From assembly GCF_019399895.1 (NCBI RefSeq), contig NC_091879.1, positions 4,481,001-4,545,000 on the forward strand: 64,000 bases of DNA, read 5' to 3'. This document shows, piece by piece, positions 1-9,800 of the stretch (the stretch's first letter is position 1; the number at the start of each line of letters is the position of its first letter). Origin of the DNA: Cardiocondyla obscurior. Taxonomy: Eukaryota > Arthropoda > Insecta > Hymenoptera > Formicidae. Made by a program: the position numbers and the translations under genes. Under the pieces are notes generated by a model that did not search any database, was not told the DNA's origin, and worked only from the letters and a program-made list of their open reading frames with translations.

Positions 1-797
1 TAGCAAAAATGTTAATATTGAAGAAAAGACTATACTATGTCACTCGCAACATCGTCCGGCGACCGAATCCGATGAGTGACTATTTTTGTAAAAAAATTGT
101 TTAAACAATTGAAATGACTTCTTTTCAATTTTTAAACAAAATATCTGAAACCCCGAATCGATAGCAACAACCGTTACCTAATAACGAGCGTTTACGTAGA
201 AGATATCAATTTGTTAACTAAGAAAAGAAAATAGCAATTTAATATTTTCCTTTGGCAAATATTTAGCGATAAATAAGCAACAAAGCGTTATCTCGATCAA
301 ATTTCTTTGCGACCAACTTCATCTTCTTTACTTGAATATTATTAAAAAATGTATAATAATAAAAGCAGAGAGTAACGAACTTTTTCTTTGCCAATTACTT
401 TTTAACAACAAATTAGCTACAAATTTATAAAAATTAACTCTGCTTATTTCGTACTGCTAACTTATGAGATAAAAGTGATTTAGTTTGTAAAAAGAAGGAT
501 TCTTTATGAATAATAATTTATTTATTTTCAATTTTTATTTTACATGGTAATAATGGTAACATGGTAAGTTTCATAGTACATGGCAAATAAGAGTAGCCGT
601 TCAAATTCGAGCGGTTTCCATCATGCTTGCGCGATACCGAGACTACCGAGTTACCAACGACGTCGCGAAAGAGTAGGACAGATAGTGTATAGCTCTGACC
701 TTTTCCTCTATCCGACGGCAGCCGAAGCGCTGGCTTCACACGGACGAGCCTCTGCATCTGTACGCGTGGCCGGCCGCGATCGAAAGTTCAGCTCTCT
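1..797 (+). repeat. Foldback element arm, cut by the window edge
   Basis: This stretch is almost identical to 22,287-23,085 and to the reverse complement of 20,669-21,464, so it is the right arm of the foldback element described at 20,667-23,087. The last shared bases are in the run ending GTTCAGCTCTCTG near 797; after that the sequences diverge. Reading frames of 74-79 codons on both strands near 518-804 recur in every arm and are by-products of the repeat, not genes. The window starts inside the arm, so it cannot be told whether the other arm is present upstream. Confidence 0.85.
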
Positions 798-880
798 GGC
801 GTAGACTTCTTACGCCTGCGCTTGAGCCTGCGCTTGCGCACTTGCGCTGCGCTTTTACGCCTCGTCGTGTAGATGAGCCT

Positions 881-1847
881 TAATGTGTATCGGCTGCGTG
901 TGAATACTTTTGTCGTAACGATTTCTTTTGTTTTTCTTATCGGTTATGAATGTGTAGTTAGTAAGTTAATTTTTTTCCCGATTATTAAAAAATATCAAAA
1001 TATATGTATACAGTTATTTTTTTATATCGCAACGACTTTTAAAATTCGTTAAATCTATTTTTATACCTGTAACAAACAGTACATTATAAAATTCAACGTA
1101 ATAAATTATTGTTAAATAAGATTAATTTTCTATGCTGTACACTATGCATAATACCTACTTCCTAATTACTATTTCTATTCTATCCTGCCGCTGACTGCCT
1201 CGCACAAAGTAATATCCATAAACAACGCGTCCACAAATAAATAATAATATTAAATTAATATTTTGCGGTAACCAGTCTTATATGGTAAGTGGCACTTCCA
1301 TTTTCTGATTCACCCTGTATATGATATAAAAGTCGCATTTGAACGGTGGGCCACTGATCTGTGGGCTTTTGAACGATGGGCCACTGATCTGTGGGCTTTT
1401 GAACGGTGGGCCACTGATCTGTGGGCCATTGAACGGTGGGCCACTGATCTGTGGGCTTTTGAACGGTGGGCCACTGATCTGTGGGCAATTGAACGGTGGG
1501 CCATTGATCTGTGGGCCATTGAACGGTGGGCCATTGATCTGTGGGCTTTTGAACGGTGGGCATTTATCCGTGGGCAAACGAACAAAAATTCACTTTCTGT
1601 GGGCGTTTGATCTGTGGGCATTTGAACGGTGGGCAACTGATCTGTGGTCATTTGAACGGTGGGCAACTTTTCGTGTCCAATCGCACTGTGTCCATTTGAT
1701 ACGTGGCCAATCGCTACGTGGGCAATAGAACCGTGTCCAATTAATCTGTGTCCAATTGAGCTGTGTCCAATCGCACTGTGTCCTATTGATACGTGGCCAA
1801 TCGCTACGTGGGCAATAGAACTGTGGGCAACTGCACCGCCACCGCAA
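881..1847 (+). repeat. 15-bp-word array block, copy A
   Basis: First of three copies of the same block (others at 18,172-18,945 inverted and 19,618-20,582 direct). Positions 881-988 are a flank shared only with the third copy. Positions 989-1,335 are AT-rich. Positions 1,341-1,570 hold eight 30-bp units made of two 15-bp words with the pattern GAACGGTGGGCC then ACTGATCTGTGGGC. Positions 1,600-1,840 hold a second, more diverged run of 15-mers beginning GTGTCC, GTGGCC or GTGGGC. Since 15 is a multiple of three, both strands stay open in several frames. The block stops abruptly at about 1,847, where P-transposase-related sequence begins. Confidence 0.85.
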
Positions 1848-1898
1848 ACATATAGGCCTGCAACTTTAAATTTCGATAAAACTGAACAGGAAGACACA

Positions 1899-3902
1899 AT
1901 GGATTGGCTTTATTTGGAGCCACTTACGGATAAAAATTATAATTATATGGAAGGAAAAAATAAAGAAAAGATTAACTCAAATGCAAAGATTAAAGCACTA
2001 AGAAACGAGAATTTTAAATTGCGACAAAAAATAAAAGATTTGGAGTTTCAAATGCAAAGAATGGCACTAAAGTGTAATTGTAAACAATTAAATAAAAAAA
2101 TCACAAAAAATCGACATCAAAAACAAGCAACAACAAAAAAGAAAATATTAAAAAACTTAATAAATGAACAAGAATTACATCCTGTAGCAAAAACTATGAT
2201 ACATTTGCAGTTACATACACAACGTACACGATATAGTGAGGAAGAAAAGATGCTTGCAAAACAATTATATTACTATTCAGCATCAGCGTTTTGCCGATTA
2301 AAGAAAGCAGGTTGTAATTTTCCTGGACAAAGAACAATTAGAAGATGGATAGAAGAATACAATATAAAACCAGGATTTTGCGACATTATATTTCAAAAAT
2401 TAAAAGAAAAATTTGCACAAATTCCTGAAGATGAAAGAATATGCGCTTTAAAATGGGACGAAATGTCAATTAAAAGCTATGAAGAATATTCTTTAAAACT
2501 GGATGAAGTAGAAGGTCTCGTTGATTTAGGCTTTTTAGGCAAACAAACAGAAAGATCTAAATGCGTTTTTGTTTTCTGTCTTGATAGCTTAAATGCACGT
2601 CATCCATGGAGACAGCCATTAGCGTATTTTCTTCCAGGCAAATGTATGAAATCACATGAGATAGTTTATTTGGTTCAGATGTGCATAGATAAATTGAGTG
2701 AAACGGGTGCTAATGTAAAACTTACAACATGTGATCAAGGAACAAGTAATCAAGCTGCTTATACTCAATTAGGCATTGATGTTCAAAAGCCCTATTTTAT
2801 ACATAATAATAAAAAATATTATGGTTTATACGATTTTCCACATTTAGTTAAAAGATTAGCGAGTTTTCTTAGGACGCATAACAATATATATTACAACGAA
2901 AAAATAATAGCGTCATATTCTAATTTTATAGAAACTTGGAAAATTGACAATGCAACAACAGAAGGCTCAAATTTATTATCTCATATTACACAAGCACATA
3001 TTTATCCCAATTGCTTTGAAGCAATGAACGTAAAGAGAGTATTTCAATTATTTAGTAATAAATTTGCAGCTGCAATAAAAACAGCTGGTGACGTAAAAGA
3101 ATTAAATTCTAATACATGGAGAGAAACAGCTAATTTTGCAGAGCGTATAAATAATGTAATTGATGCTTGTAACTCATATAGTCTTAATATTACATTTGGC
3201 GAAAAACGGCCATTATCAAAGAAAAATTCTGATATTGAAGATCTATTGTTAAACTTCGTACAGTGGTCTTCAGGATGGTCCAAATTACTGAACAAAATAA
3301 ATCAAATTCCTTGTTTTAAAGGTTTTATTATTACAATACAAGCAATTCTTTCTTTGTATAAAGAACTTACAAGTAAAAATAAAAAATTTGAACTTGCAAC
3401 AGGTTTATGCAATCAGAATTCAGTTGAACATTTATTTTCAAAACTTTGACAACGCGGAGGATTTAATCCTAATCCAACTGCAAGAATGGTCCGACTGTCA
3501 ATTAGACATATATTATCCACTGGTTACATTCTAACAGGCGATGAAGGTAACGTGCAATGTCCAGAAAGTGAAGCTCTCATCAATAAACCTAATACAATTA
3601 TTAAGACAGTTGAAAATTGTATGAATGAAAGTAATATTGCTGCTGTAGATGATACTGACGACGATGTTAATGACGATGCTACTGTATTAAAAACAGATTT
3701 ACTTGATAATCATGCAGACATTCTCCACGAATATGATGTGGACAATATAAGTAATTATAATGAAAACGCAATAGCATATTTTGCAGGGTATGTGGCACGG
3801 CAATGTTTTAAAAAAATTGAGTGTACATGTTTTTTATTTAGCGAAATGCATGAAGTAAGAGTCGAAATGTATAAATATCGTAAAAAAAAAATTAATATAT
3901 AA
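1899..3902 (+). pseudogene. P-element-family transposase, no THAP domain, one nonsense codon
   Basis: The frame from the ATG at 1,899 encodes a P/THAP9-type transposase. A basic leucine-zipper-like coiled coil (KALRNENFKLRQKIKDLEFQ) lies near residues 28-50. The catalytic RNase H-like core follows, with KWDEMSIKS and TCDQGTSNQAA as likely first and second acidic sites, then DFPHLVKRL at the start of the region that is the GTP-binding insertion in this family. The frame stops at a TGA (3,447-3,449) and stays open in the same phase to 3,902, including RGGFNPNPTARM and AYFAGYVARQC, typical of P-family C termini. A CGA to TGA change is the simplest explanation. No N-terminal C2CH THAP zinc finger is visible; the frame instead runs back into the 15-bp array, so the 5' part was probably lost or replaced. 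An acceptor-like TATAG at about 1,850 could mark an old exon start. Likely a dead copy. Confidence 0.85.
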
Positions 3903-4744
3903 AATAAATCATTCGCGTTTGCGCATTAAGAACAATGGTAATACTTTACCTTTCTTTTTCACACTGAACTTGGTCACAGACTTTTAACACGGAAATTATA
4001 GGCTATTCCTCCTCCAGTAATATATGCTTTAAGGTAAAATGCTAGCTTTTCTTAGAATTAGGCCCGATCTATATTAACATAGTAAGCTCTAAAGCTCTAA
4101 GAGTTAAAAATTACTCGAGTCGAAAAAGCCAGGAAAATTTTAACGCTGTTTTTATTGGCGGACTTTTTACTCGCAGAGTATTGTTTCTTTCTCTCACCTT
4201 TTTTTCGCCCCCTCCTTCTCTCACAGGTTAAAAGAAGCGTAACATTACACAAAGATGTACCCCCCTCGATATTTTTCTTTTATTTCCAAATACTTTTTAT
4301 TTTACTGCTTTAGCTTTTTATGTTAAATCTTTTCTTCTCTTTTATTTTCAATTTTTTATTGTATTACTTATTTTTGTCACTTTTTACTTTTTTTTACTTT
4401 TTACATTTTACATTTTACTTTTCATTTTTATTTTTTGCTTTTTAATTTTTATTTTTTGCTTTTTACTTTATACTTATTACTTTTTACTTTTTTACTTTTA
4501 CTATTTACTTTAATTTTTCTTTTATTTTGAATTTTTCTTATAAACGGTAGAGTTTTAAGTTAGAAAAAGAAAATGTGCGTAAAGGGTGAAAGAAATAAGA
4601 AATATAAATGTTAAAAACTTAAATTAGGAAATTTATTTACACATTTTACAAAAATAATATTTTTATTTTTTCTCTCATACTCTTGCATACACGCTTTCAC
4701 ACACTCACACATACACACAATTACTTTAATATTTTTACATTTAA
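3903..4744. other. Non-coding stretch with T-rich low complexity
   Basis: No gene is visible. A short frame from about 3,903 to 3,989 may be decayed transposase C terminus. Positions 4,255-4,560 form a T-rich tract built from TTTTTACTTTTT-like words, reading A-rich on the strand of the gene at 4,745. Positions 4,675-4,720 carry CA-rich simple sequence. Confidence 0.6.
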
Positions 4745-5383
4745 TTAATTTACGTTGTTCTCCTCTTCGCCCTCATTATCATCGTCTTCTTCTTCTTCTT
4801 CTTCCTGCGCGAAATTTGGTATAATTTTCCCGACCGCAGTCTTAAAATCGTCTTCAGAGGCGTCCCACATTGGCTCGAGTCCGTGGGCTTTTCTAATTTC
4901 CTCCTGAGAGAGAGACGGGAGGTTGAAAAGCAATCGGAGATCGAACGTGTCAAATACGTTCATCTCCCACAATTCGCCTGTATTCCTCCGCAAGATTTTT
5001 CTCTCGTACCGCATGTGATCCATGCGGTATCCGTTAATTATTTTTCCTCGGAAGATAGCCTCACGAATGTCGAAAGACTGAAAAAGATAAATATTAAATT
5101 ACAAATTTTGTTTGAGAGAGTGAATATTACACATATACTACCTACCTGCGGTGGGATGACGACCCGCACCTCGCGCTGAAGCTGCACTTTCTCCATCTCT
5201 ATTCCGCCGACCACGATTTTCTGTAATAAAATAAAACGTTTTATTTTTATCTACGCTTAAAGAAAATAATTAAGAGTTTATAATCGTGTAAAATATACTT
5301 ACTCCTCTGACCGGATGCGTGATGTTTATTACCACGTTTTCCATTTTTGCTTTCTCCAGCTTTATTTCATCGACCACAATTTT
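4745..5383 (-). CDS. 3' exons of an unknown gene with duplicated exons
   Basis: Three minus-strand exons join in phase 0: 5,303-5,383 (27 codons), 5,146-5,220 (25 codons) and 4,745-5,077 (111 codons with the TAA stop). Each is bounded by GT and AG signals. The first two exons both begin KIVV and then E-K-rich, valine-rich sequence, so they are diverged copies of one exon. The last exon reads SFDIREAIFRGKIINGYRMD and ends in a long acidic tail of Glu and Asp. I do not recognise the family. A further exon copy and intron lie beyond the LTR element at 17,861-17,990, where the donor appears mutated (AC to AT on the plus strand). The 5' end of the gene was therefore separated by the insertion at 5,403. 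It sits between copies A and B of the array block and could belong to that element rather than to the host. Confidence 0.55.
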
Positions 5384-5398
5384 CTTTAACAAAATAAA

Positions 5399-5402
5399 AC
5401 GT
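5399..5402. repeat. Target-site duplication of the gypsy element, left
   Basis: ACGT immediately precedes the TG of the left LTR and is repeated at 17,857-17,860 immediately after the CA of the right LTR. The paralogous intron at about 5,231-5,245 shows the uninterrupted sequence around ACGT, which supports the pre-insertion site. Confidence 0.9.
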
Positions 5403-5689
5403 TGTAACACGGTAATTTCCGGTTCGGAGAGCTCGTCGGAAGCCAGGGCACGAATATAAAGAAAACCGAGACTTGGGTTAATCGGAAAAAATAAAGAATT
5501 TAGTTGAAATGATACACTTAATCTACGAAAAGAAAGATATATATATATACAGAAATGAACTTAAGAATAAATTGTCACGAAAACGGCTACCTGCCGTGAG
5601 CTGGATTCCCAGAGATTGTTAGGGCGGGTCGCTTCCGGTCTTATCCTAGGTAACAGACCGCGTCGGTTATACAGGACTCCGAGGGTTAC

Positions 5690-6045
5690 AGGACGGGCCG
5701 CTCGGGCCGTGTCGGACGCACAGGCTTCGCGTTCGCGAGTCGGCGGCGCGGATTACAAACCAGGCCGTGAGGGCCGTGTCGGACGCACAGGTTTCGCGTT
5801 CGCGGGTCGGTGGCGCGGATTACAAACCAGGCCGTGAGGGCCGTGTCGGACGCACAGGTTTCGCGTTCGCGAGTCGGCGGCGCGGATTACAAACCAGGCC
5901 GTGAAGGCCGTGTCGGACGCACAGGTTTCGCGTTCGCGGGTCGGCGGCGCGGATTACAAACCAGGCCGTGAGGGCCGTGTCGGACGCACAGGTTTCGCGT
6001 TCGCGAGTCGGCGGCGCCGCGACTTGAATCGTTCGTGCGTCGGCA
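5690..6045. repeat. 67-bp minisatellite in the 3' LTR
   Basis: Tandem units of about 67 bp, each holding GATTACAAACCAGGCCGTGA followed by a GTGTCGGACGCACAGG core. GATTACAAACC occurs four times here (about 5,751, 5,818, 5,885 and 5,952) against six in the 5' LTR. Confidence 0.9.
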
Positions 6046-6109
6046 CGCCAGGGCCGTGTTGGCGCGAAGAAACGAGAGAGAGAGTCGGGAGCGCCCGAGT
6101 CTTGGATAG

Positions 6110-6530
6110 GTCGGCGACGAGGATGGCCGGGAGCGCCCGGTCGAAGGAAGGCTCGGGAGCGCCCGAGTCTCGGAGATGTCGGTGTCAGGGACGGCCGGGA
6201 GCGCCCGGTCAAAGGAAGGCTCGGGAGCGCCCGAGTCTCGGAGATGTCGGTGTCGAGGATGGCCGGGAGCGCCCGGTCAAAGGAAGGCTCGGGAGCGCCC
6301 GAGTCTCGGAGATGTCGGTGTCGAGGATGGCCGGGAGCGCCCGGTCAAAGGAAGGCTCGGGAGCGCCCGAGTCTCGGAGATGTCGGTGTCGAGGATGGCC
6401 GGGAGCGCCCGGTCAAAGGAAGGCTCGGGAGCGCCCGAGTCTCGGAGATGTCGGTGTCGAGGATGGCCGGGAGCGCCCGGTCAAAGGAAGGCTTGGGAGC
6501 GCCCGAGTCGTCAAAAGCGAAGTCGGTTTC
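6110..6530. repeat. 68-bp minisatellite in the 3' LTR
   Basis: Six tandem 68-bp units, each containing GGCCGGGAGCGCCCGGTC and GGCTCGGGAGCGCCCGAGTC, which are themselves short palindromes. The 5' LTR has seven units. Each unit could form two GC-rich hairpins. Confidence 0.9.
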
Positions 6531-6879
6531 GGAAGCCGGGTGAGCCCGGTCGAGGAAGTCTTGGGAGCGCCCAAGACCTGGAGGATCGGTTGCTGGGGTG
6601 CTCCCCAGCGCGGAACAAGGTGCCTCGTCTGCGCTCGAGGCAGCTTATATACCCGTGTGCCCGGAGTGGGGGCCCCACTCCCGAACGGTCGGGTGGCGGT
6701 GCGCGGTGTGGGCGGTTGGGCGGCCCATGTCGTTCGTTGCGAAGGGTCCGCGCTACTCGCCGCGGGCGGCTGGTCGGCCCGTGCTTAATGTTAATCGTGG
6801 ACGGGACCGCGCGACTAATTCGGGCGAACGGTGGTGGTCGCGGCGCGGAGTCTGAAGTTATTCGTGGCCTCAGGCCACA

Positions 6880-6894
6880 TCACCCCCTCTTTTA
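6880..6894 (-). promoter_or_regulatory. Polypurine tract of the gypsy element
   Basis: Directly inside the 3' LTR, the minus strand reads AAAAGAGGGGGTGA and then the LTR start TGTGG. This is the expected position and composition for the plus-strand primer of reverse transcription. Confidence 0.8.
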
Positions 6895-9800
6895 CTCAGA
6901 GGCCTCCCCCTGGATCTTTCGGCACATCGTGAGTCTGCCATCGGGGGCGAAGCGCAGTAGCCACCTGCCGGTTGCGGTCCGGGCCCGCCACTTCCGGTTG
7001 TGGCGGATAGCGGACATTGGCACTGACGTAATTTCGCCGTTTGGGAGTTGGACTGGCACAGCGAGCGGGATGTTTGGCCTCGATGTCCATCCTTTTTCGC
7101 GGACGTAGGCGGGTGGTGCTGGCGATGTAACCACCATTAGCGTTGGCGATGGAACTGCCAGAGGTGTCGGTGGTGGAGCCGCAGGCGTCGTCGTCGGTGG
7201 GGCCACAGGTGGCGTTGATGGTGGAGCCACTGGTGGTGTCGTGGTCTGCCTTAGTTCTAATGCAAATGGCGGCAGAGGCAGAACCGTGGGTGTACTGGTG
7301 GTAGTTGACATCCTGGCTGCTGCCGCGAGGCTCACCGTTTCTTCCCGAGCCCTGGTTGTTGCCGGTTCGGTCGTTGCGGCTACGGTAACTGGCCTAATGC
7401 GCGGCGCCTTCAGCCTGGTCGTTCTGCCGTGCGCTAGCGGTCCTCCTGACATGGCAGTCAGCCCCGTCTGGCCTCGGTCCGGAATGCTGACCTCGATTCC
7501 GGCGATGTTTCTTGGCTCACGTCGGGCCGGCTGGAGAATTTCCATGGCCCAAATCGTTGGTCCCTGGCGTGGTGGCGGGTTTTGCCTGTGCTTCGCAGAT
7601 GGTTCGGCCGGATCTTTACGCGCCGCCGATGGTCCTGGCGGCTGCGCTTGTGGCCGGCTCGTACCCGGATCTTTCGTTTCGCCTTGGTGGGCCTCGGGCG
7701 CCGTTGTCTTGCCTGGGCCGCCGTCGGTTCTGCGGCATCCCGAGGTGCTCGTTCTGGCGGGCTGCGCCTTCCCGGCTGATCCCTGCGGGCCTGTTGCCGT
7801 CGTCTGCCCTGGTCCTTTTTTTGAGCGGGCGACGGTGGTCTTGGTCGCCCCGGCGGCTGAATCTGGCAGAGCCCGCGGACGTCCTTGGCCTCTTCGGGGC
7901 GCCTTCGGAAGAGCGGGTGGTGGCTCTTCCAGCCAACGGGTGTGATCCCGTTGACTGCCGTCTCCTCGCTGGACGCTCGTCCCCACACGTGGCACCGGAT
8001 AGCGGTGGCTCGGGTCGATCGGCGGAGGCCAGGCCCCTGGCGGCGGGCTGGCTGGCGGCGACTCGCTCCCTTCGCTCAGGCTTCCAAAAAGCTCGTACAT
8101 CTTCTCTCGATTAGCCATTGCTGCTTTCGGTCGACTGACTGATGATGGCCGTGGCCGTGAGCGCTTTATATACCCTAGCTGTGGGGCCGTCTCAGTCGGG
8201 GATTGGTCGGTTTCTACGGGTGGGGAGTCCGGCTTGAGGTCTTGAATGTGGATGCGCCGCTGCCAGCGCCCTCGGGCGTCGCGGAGATCCACTATCACTG
8301 GCGAATGGAATTTGGCCACTGTAAACGGGCCTAAATATTTTGGTGCCAGTTTTGCATTAAAGCCGTCGGTCTTCCGTGACAGCGGGTGCTTTTTTTTCCA
8401 TACGGTATCGTTGATTCTAGGTCGCCAGTCTCGTCGTCGTAGATTATAGGCGGTTTCTTGGCGTTGAAATGCTCGAGCTAAGTTAATCCGGACCACTTGA
8501 AAGGCCTCGTGCAGCGCGCGCTGAGTTCGGTGCGGCGTTGTCGGTGTGGCGTGCCGGCGGTCGTCGGGATGTGTAAACGCCAATTCGCGCCCGTGGTTTA
8601 GGAAGGCGGGCGTATATCCGGTTGCATCGTGTTGAGCGGTGTTAAACGCGAATTGTATGGGACCTAACTGTTCGTCCCAGCGCCGGTGATGTCGTTGCGT
8701 GTATTGTGCGATCATCGTCTTGATGGTACGGTTAGTTCGCTCGACCGGGTTGCATTGAGGGGTGTAGATAGGCGTCGTACGATGCTGGATGTGCCAGGAT
8801 GCCAGTAGTCGTTTTAGCAAGCGGGACTTAAACTGCGTGCCGTTGTCTGAGATAATTTGGTTGGGGCACCCATGCCGGTACAGGATTCTTTCTGCTATGG
8901 CGGTGACCACCGCCCCCGCAGTTGCCTTGCGTAATGCCTGGAGTTCTACCCATTTTGAGAACCGGTCCTGCATAACTAACAGCCACGTGTGGCCCTTCCG
9001 CGAGCGTGGCAAGGGTCCGACCAAGTCCATGGTTACTTGCTGCCATGGCGCCGCTACTGGTGCTGTGTGTAACTTTCCGGCTGGCTTCGTAGGTGATACC
9101 TTGTAGGCGAGGCAGCTCTTACATTGTCTTACGAAGCGGGTGATATCGCGAAACATGCCTGGCCAGTAGAATAATCTGGCCATACGGGCAATGGTTTTGG
9201 CGGTGCCAAAATGTCCTGCGTTAACGTCCTCATGATGTCGAGCTATCGTCTGCTGCCGCTCCGGCCTGGGTACGCATTGTTTCCACTGTGTCGATGGTTC
9301 GACTTCTTTGAAATCTAATTCATGTAAGATGTGACGGAACAGGCGCCCCTTTTGTTCTCGGTAGTCGGGGAAGTTTGCTGGGTTTTCCCGAATTCCGGTG
9401 AGGATGCGTTGGTACCAGTTATCGGAGGTTACTGCCTCGGTACTGGCCACGATCGGTTGTCGGGAGAGTGCGTCGGCTACTTGATTTGCCGCCCCTCGTC
9501 GATAACGTACGTCGAAATCGAATTGCTGCAGCTCGAACAGCCATCGCCCCAGTCGTCCAGTGGGCTCCTCCAGGCGCTGCAGCCATTTCAATGCCTGGTG
9601 GTCGGTGACTACCGTGAAAGAATAACCCTCGACGTATCCACGCATTTTTCGTATACCCCAGACAACCGCCAAGCACTCCAGTTCCGTGGCGCTGTAATTT
9701 TTCTCCGCCTTGTTGAGTGTGCGACTGGCGTACGCAACCACCCGTTCTCCCTCCGTCAAGTGCTGTGTCAATACTGCGCCGAGGCCACTGGTGCTAGCGT

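Larger units (their letters stand above)
5403..6879 (-). repeat. 3' LTR of the gypsy element
   Basis: About 1,477 bp, starting TGTAACACGG and ending GGCCACA on the plus strand. It matches 12,426-14,014 plus 17,765-17,856. It contains two GC-rich minisatellites, about four to five 67-bp units and six 68-bp units, and is about 200 bp shorter than the other LTR because it has fewer units. Long GC-rich frames inside it (up to about 310 codons) come from the repeat periodicity. Confidence 0.95.

Noticed and set aside
580..804. Conserved 74-codon frame in the foldback arms (also at 20,663-20,887 and 22,868-23,092)
   Set aside because: It is identical only because the arms are copies of one repeat. 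A mirror frame exists on the other strand and there is no recognisable domain.
1337..1570. CRISPR-like appearance of regularly spaced repeats
   Set aside because: The spacers are themselves repeats, the unit is 15 or 30 bp with no unique spacer sequence, and the DNA is eukaryotic.
1255..1897. Long open frames on both strands made of CPI, WPI, AHRS or GGPLICG repeats
   Set aside because: They come from a 15-bp repeat period that keeps several frames open, and the same frames appear in all three array copies. No protein domain is visible.
5616..7108. Frames of 295 and 310 codons in the GC-rich LTR, and the similar ones at 12,639-14,091
   Set aside because: They follow the 67/68-bp minisatellites and stop codon scarcity in GC-rich DNA. 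They lie in an LTR on the strand opposite to gag and pol.
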